Shown: piece by piece, positions 63,061 to 64,000 of the stretch | Layout: each line of letters begins with the position of its first letter | Numbering within the stretch: the first letter of the stretch is position 1 | From: Colwellia maritima | Lineage (GTDB): Bacteria; Pseudomonadota; Gammaproteobacteria; Enterobacterales; Alteromonadaceae | Assembly (NCBI RefSeq): GCF_022669015.1 | Contig: NZ_JAKKSL010000002.1 | Span: 1,054,001-1,118,000, forward strand | Direction: 5' to 3' | DNA length: 64,000 nt | Made by a program: the position numbers and the translations under genes | The notes under the pieces: model-generated | What the model saw: only the letters and a program-made list of their open reading frames with translations | The model's database searches: none | Told to the model about the DNA's origin: nothing

Positions 63061-64000
63061 TTATGAAAAGTCTTTTAAGTGATTGATAATTCGTTTTAAT
63101 GAAATCGGTTGAGCCGTACCTAAGTTTTGCGAAAATAACGAAATTCTTAATTCTTCTATCATCCATTTGGTTGCTAATATTTCTTGTGCTACTGGTTTAT
63201 CTTTTCGTTGTTGGGAAAGCACATTAATATATAAATCGGTCGCCTTCTTAACTTCAATTAGTTTTAATCTATCTTGGTTAGGATCAATAGGTAGCTTTTC
63301 TAATCGGCGTAACATTCCTTTTAAATAACGCATAATATCATCCAATTTATCAAAGCCTGACACACTCACAAACCCTTTAAAAACTAATGATTCACTTTGT
63401 TGTTTAATATCCGCATGCGATTGAATAACATCTAAAGCAACGTTACCCTTTAACTTTTTAGCAATATCATGACGTAAACTAAGTACTTGCTCCACTTTAA
63501 TTGCCGCAGTTAACACACTGTCTGAAATATCAGCTCGAACATAATCACGAACTAGTGCAAAGCTTTTTTCATCTCTAGGTAAATGGTTTAATTTTTTATC
63601 GAGCACATACTTTTTAACTAAAAACACACATGCTCCCTGAATACAATCTTCTAATAACTCAGTGATTGAACCAAAGGGATTAAAATACAATCCTAGCTTA
63701 GCCTTATTAGGCATTTTCTCTTGTAAGTATTTAAGCGGCGATGGAATATTCAAAAGAATTAATCTGCTTATACCATTAAGCATTGCTTGTTCTGCATGTT
63801 CTTCTTGCTCAAACAATTCAATAGCAACACTATTTTTATGATCAACTAAAGCAGGAAATGCTTTTATTGTCATACTTGCCACTTTCTTTTCATAACCTTG
63901 CGGTAATTTACCAAAATCCCAAAGCGTTAATTTTGATTTTTCAATACCTTTTTCGGCAACTTGTTTAATAGATGCCTTAACTTTACCTTGTAATTGTGCT
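63061..64000 (-). CDS. hrpA: ATP-dependent RNA helicase HrpA, C-terminal part (5' end outside window)
   Basis: The frame is open to the window edge, running back through WDFGKLPQGYEKKVASMTI, so the gene continues beyond 64000. What is visible is the DUF3418 C-terminal domain of HrpA (full protein about 1300 residues): ALVDHKNSVAIELFEQEEHA, GISRLILLNIPSPLKYLQE and ATKWMIEELRISLFSQNLGT are family stretches. HrpA is a DEAH-box helicase acting on mRNA or stalled ribosomes. The helicase core is outside. Confidence 0.9.
   Translation of the reverse strand, partial: AQLQGKVKASIKQVAEKGIEKSKLTLWDFGKLPQGYEKKVASMTIKAFPALVDHKNSVAIELFEQEEHAEQAMLNGISRLILLNIPSPLKYLQEKMPNKAKLGLYFNPFGSITELLEDCIQGACVFLVKKYVLDKKLNHLPRDEKSFALVRDYVRADISDSVLTAAIKVEQVLSLRHDIAKKLKGNVALDVIQSHADIKQQSESLVFKGFVSVSGFDKLDDIMRYLKGMLRRLEKLPIDPNQDRLKLIEVKKATDLYINVLSQQRKDKPVAQEILATKWMIEELRISLFSQNLGTAQPISLKRIINHLKDFS

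Overview
The window looks like chromosome of a marine gammaproteobacterium of the Alteromonadales, most like Colwellia/Thalassotalea. The grounds are AT-rich DNA, gene blocks shared with Shewanella and E. coli (yafS-gloB-mltD; ccoNOQP-H-I-S with fnr-uspE-ttcA; pheS-pheT-ihfA; clpA-clpS-cspD), and a PdsO/PdsR/PdsS 'proteobacterial dedicated sortase' regulatory module. The genus is inferred, not proven.

Layout. 0-3.6 kb: 3' end of dinG, an MFS transporter, and a sensor diguanylate cyclase. 3.6-9.5 kb: a beta-propeller gene remnant, pdsO divergent from pdsR-pdsS, then an IS982-family insertion with recognisable ends. No sortase or sortase-target gene is visible. 9.5-14.7 kb: an Asp-rich lipoprotein, an HBM-type chemoreceptor, and a decayed patch with IS256-like and PhzF-like fragments. 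14.8-19.7 kb: Nif3-like protein, yafS-gloB-mltD, and a small lipoprotein. 19.7-31.4 kb: a respiration block in which two FNR-type regulators flank the cbb3 oxidase structural genes and assembly genes, followed by uspE and ttcA. 31.4-36.4 kb: Bax-like protein, a membrane protein, LysE family, DUF1415 and an Atm1-type ABC exporter. 36.5-43.9 kb: ihfA-pheT-pheS and a ydiJ-like flavin/Fe-S dehydrogenase. 44.0-50.8 kb: a probable cell-wall amino-sugar salvage operon (murQ, namZ, amiE-like), alr, and a sulfatase. 51.3-57.8 kb: queE/queC, a voltage-gated-type K+ channel, uvrB and a MATE pump. 58.2-59.4 kb: an eight-copy tRNA-Asn array in which four copies carry large matching replacements and one is cut off. 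59.4-64 kb: clpA, clpS, cspD, a PilZ protein, and the 3' end of hrpA.

Sequence quality matters throughout. Sixteen genes, including the essential pheT, are broken by about 25 small indels, mostly in short homopolymers. Undoing the indel (usually one base) restores family sequence and a length divisible by three in each case. The simplest reading is base-calling error in a draft assembly, so these genes are annotated here at full span as broken reading frames rather than as decayed genes. True remnants (PD40, IS256, PhzF, AraC and altered tRNA copies) are listed separately.

Functionally, the cbb3 block carries FNR-like boxes upstream of ccoN and two Cys-cluster FNR proteins on its flanks, which suggests oxygen-responsive control. 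The murQ operon pairs two exported lipoproteins that would act on peptidoglycan with a cytosolic etherase. The pds genes are a sensing and envelope module without its sortase in view.
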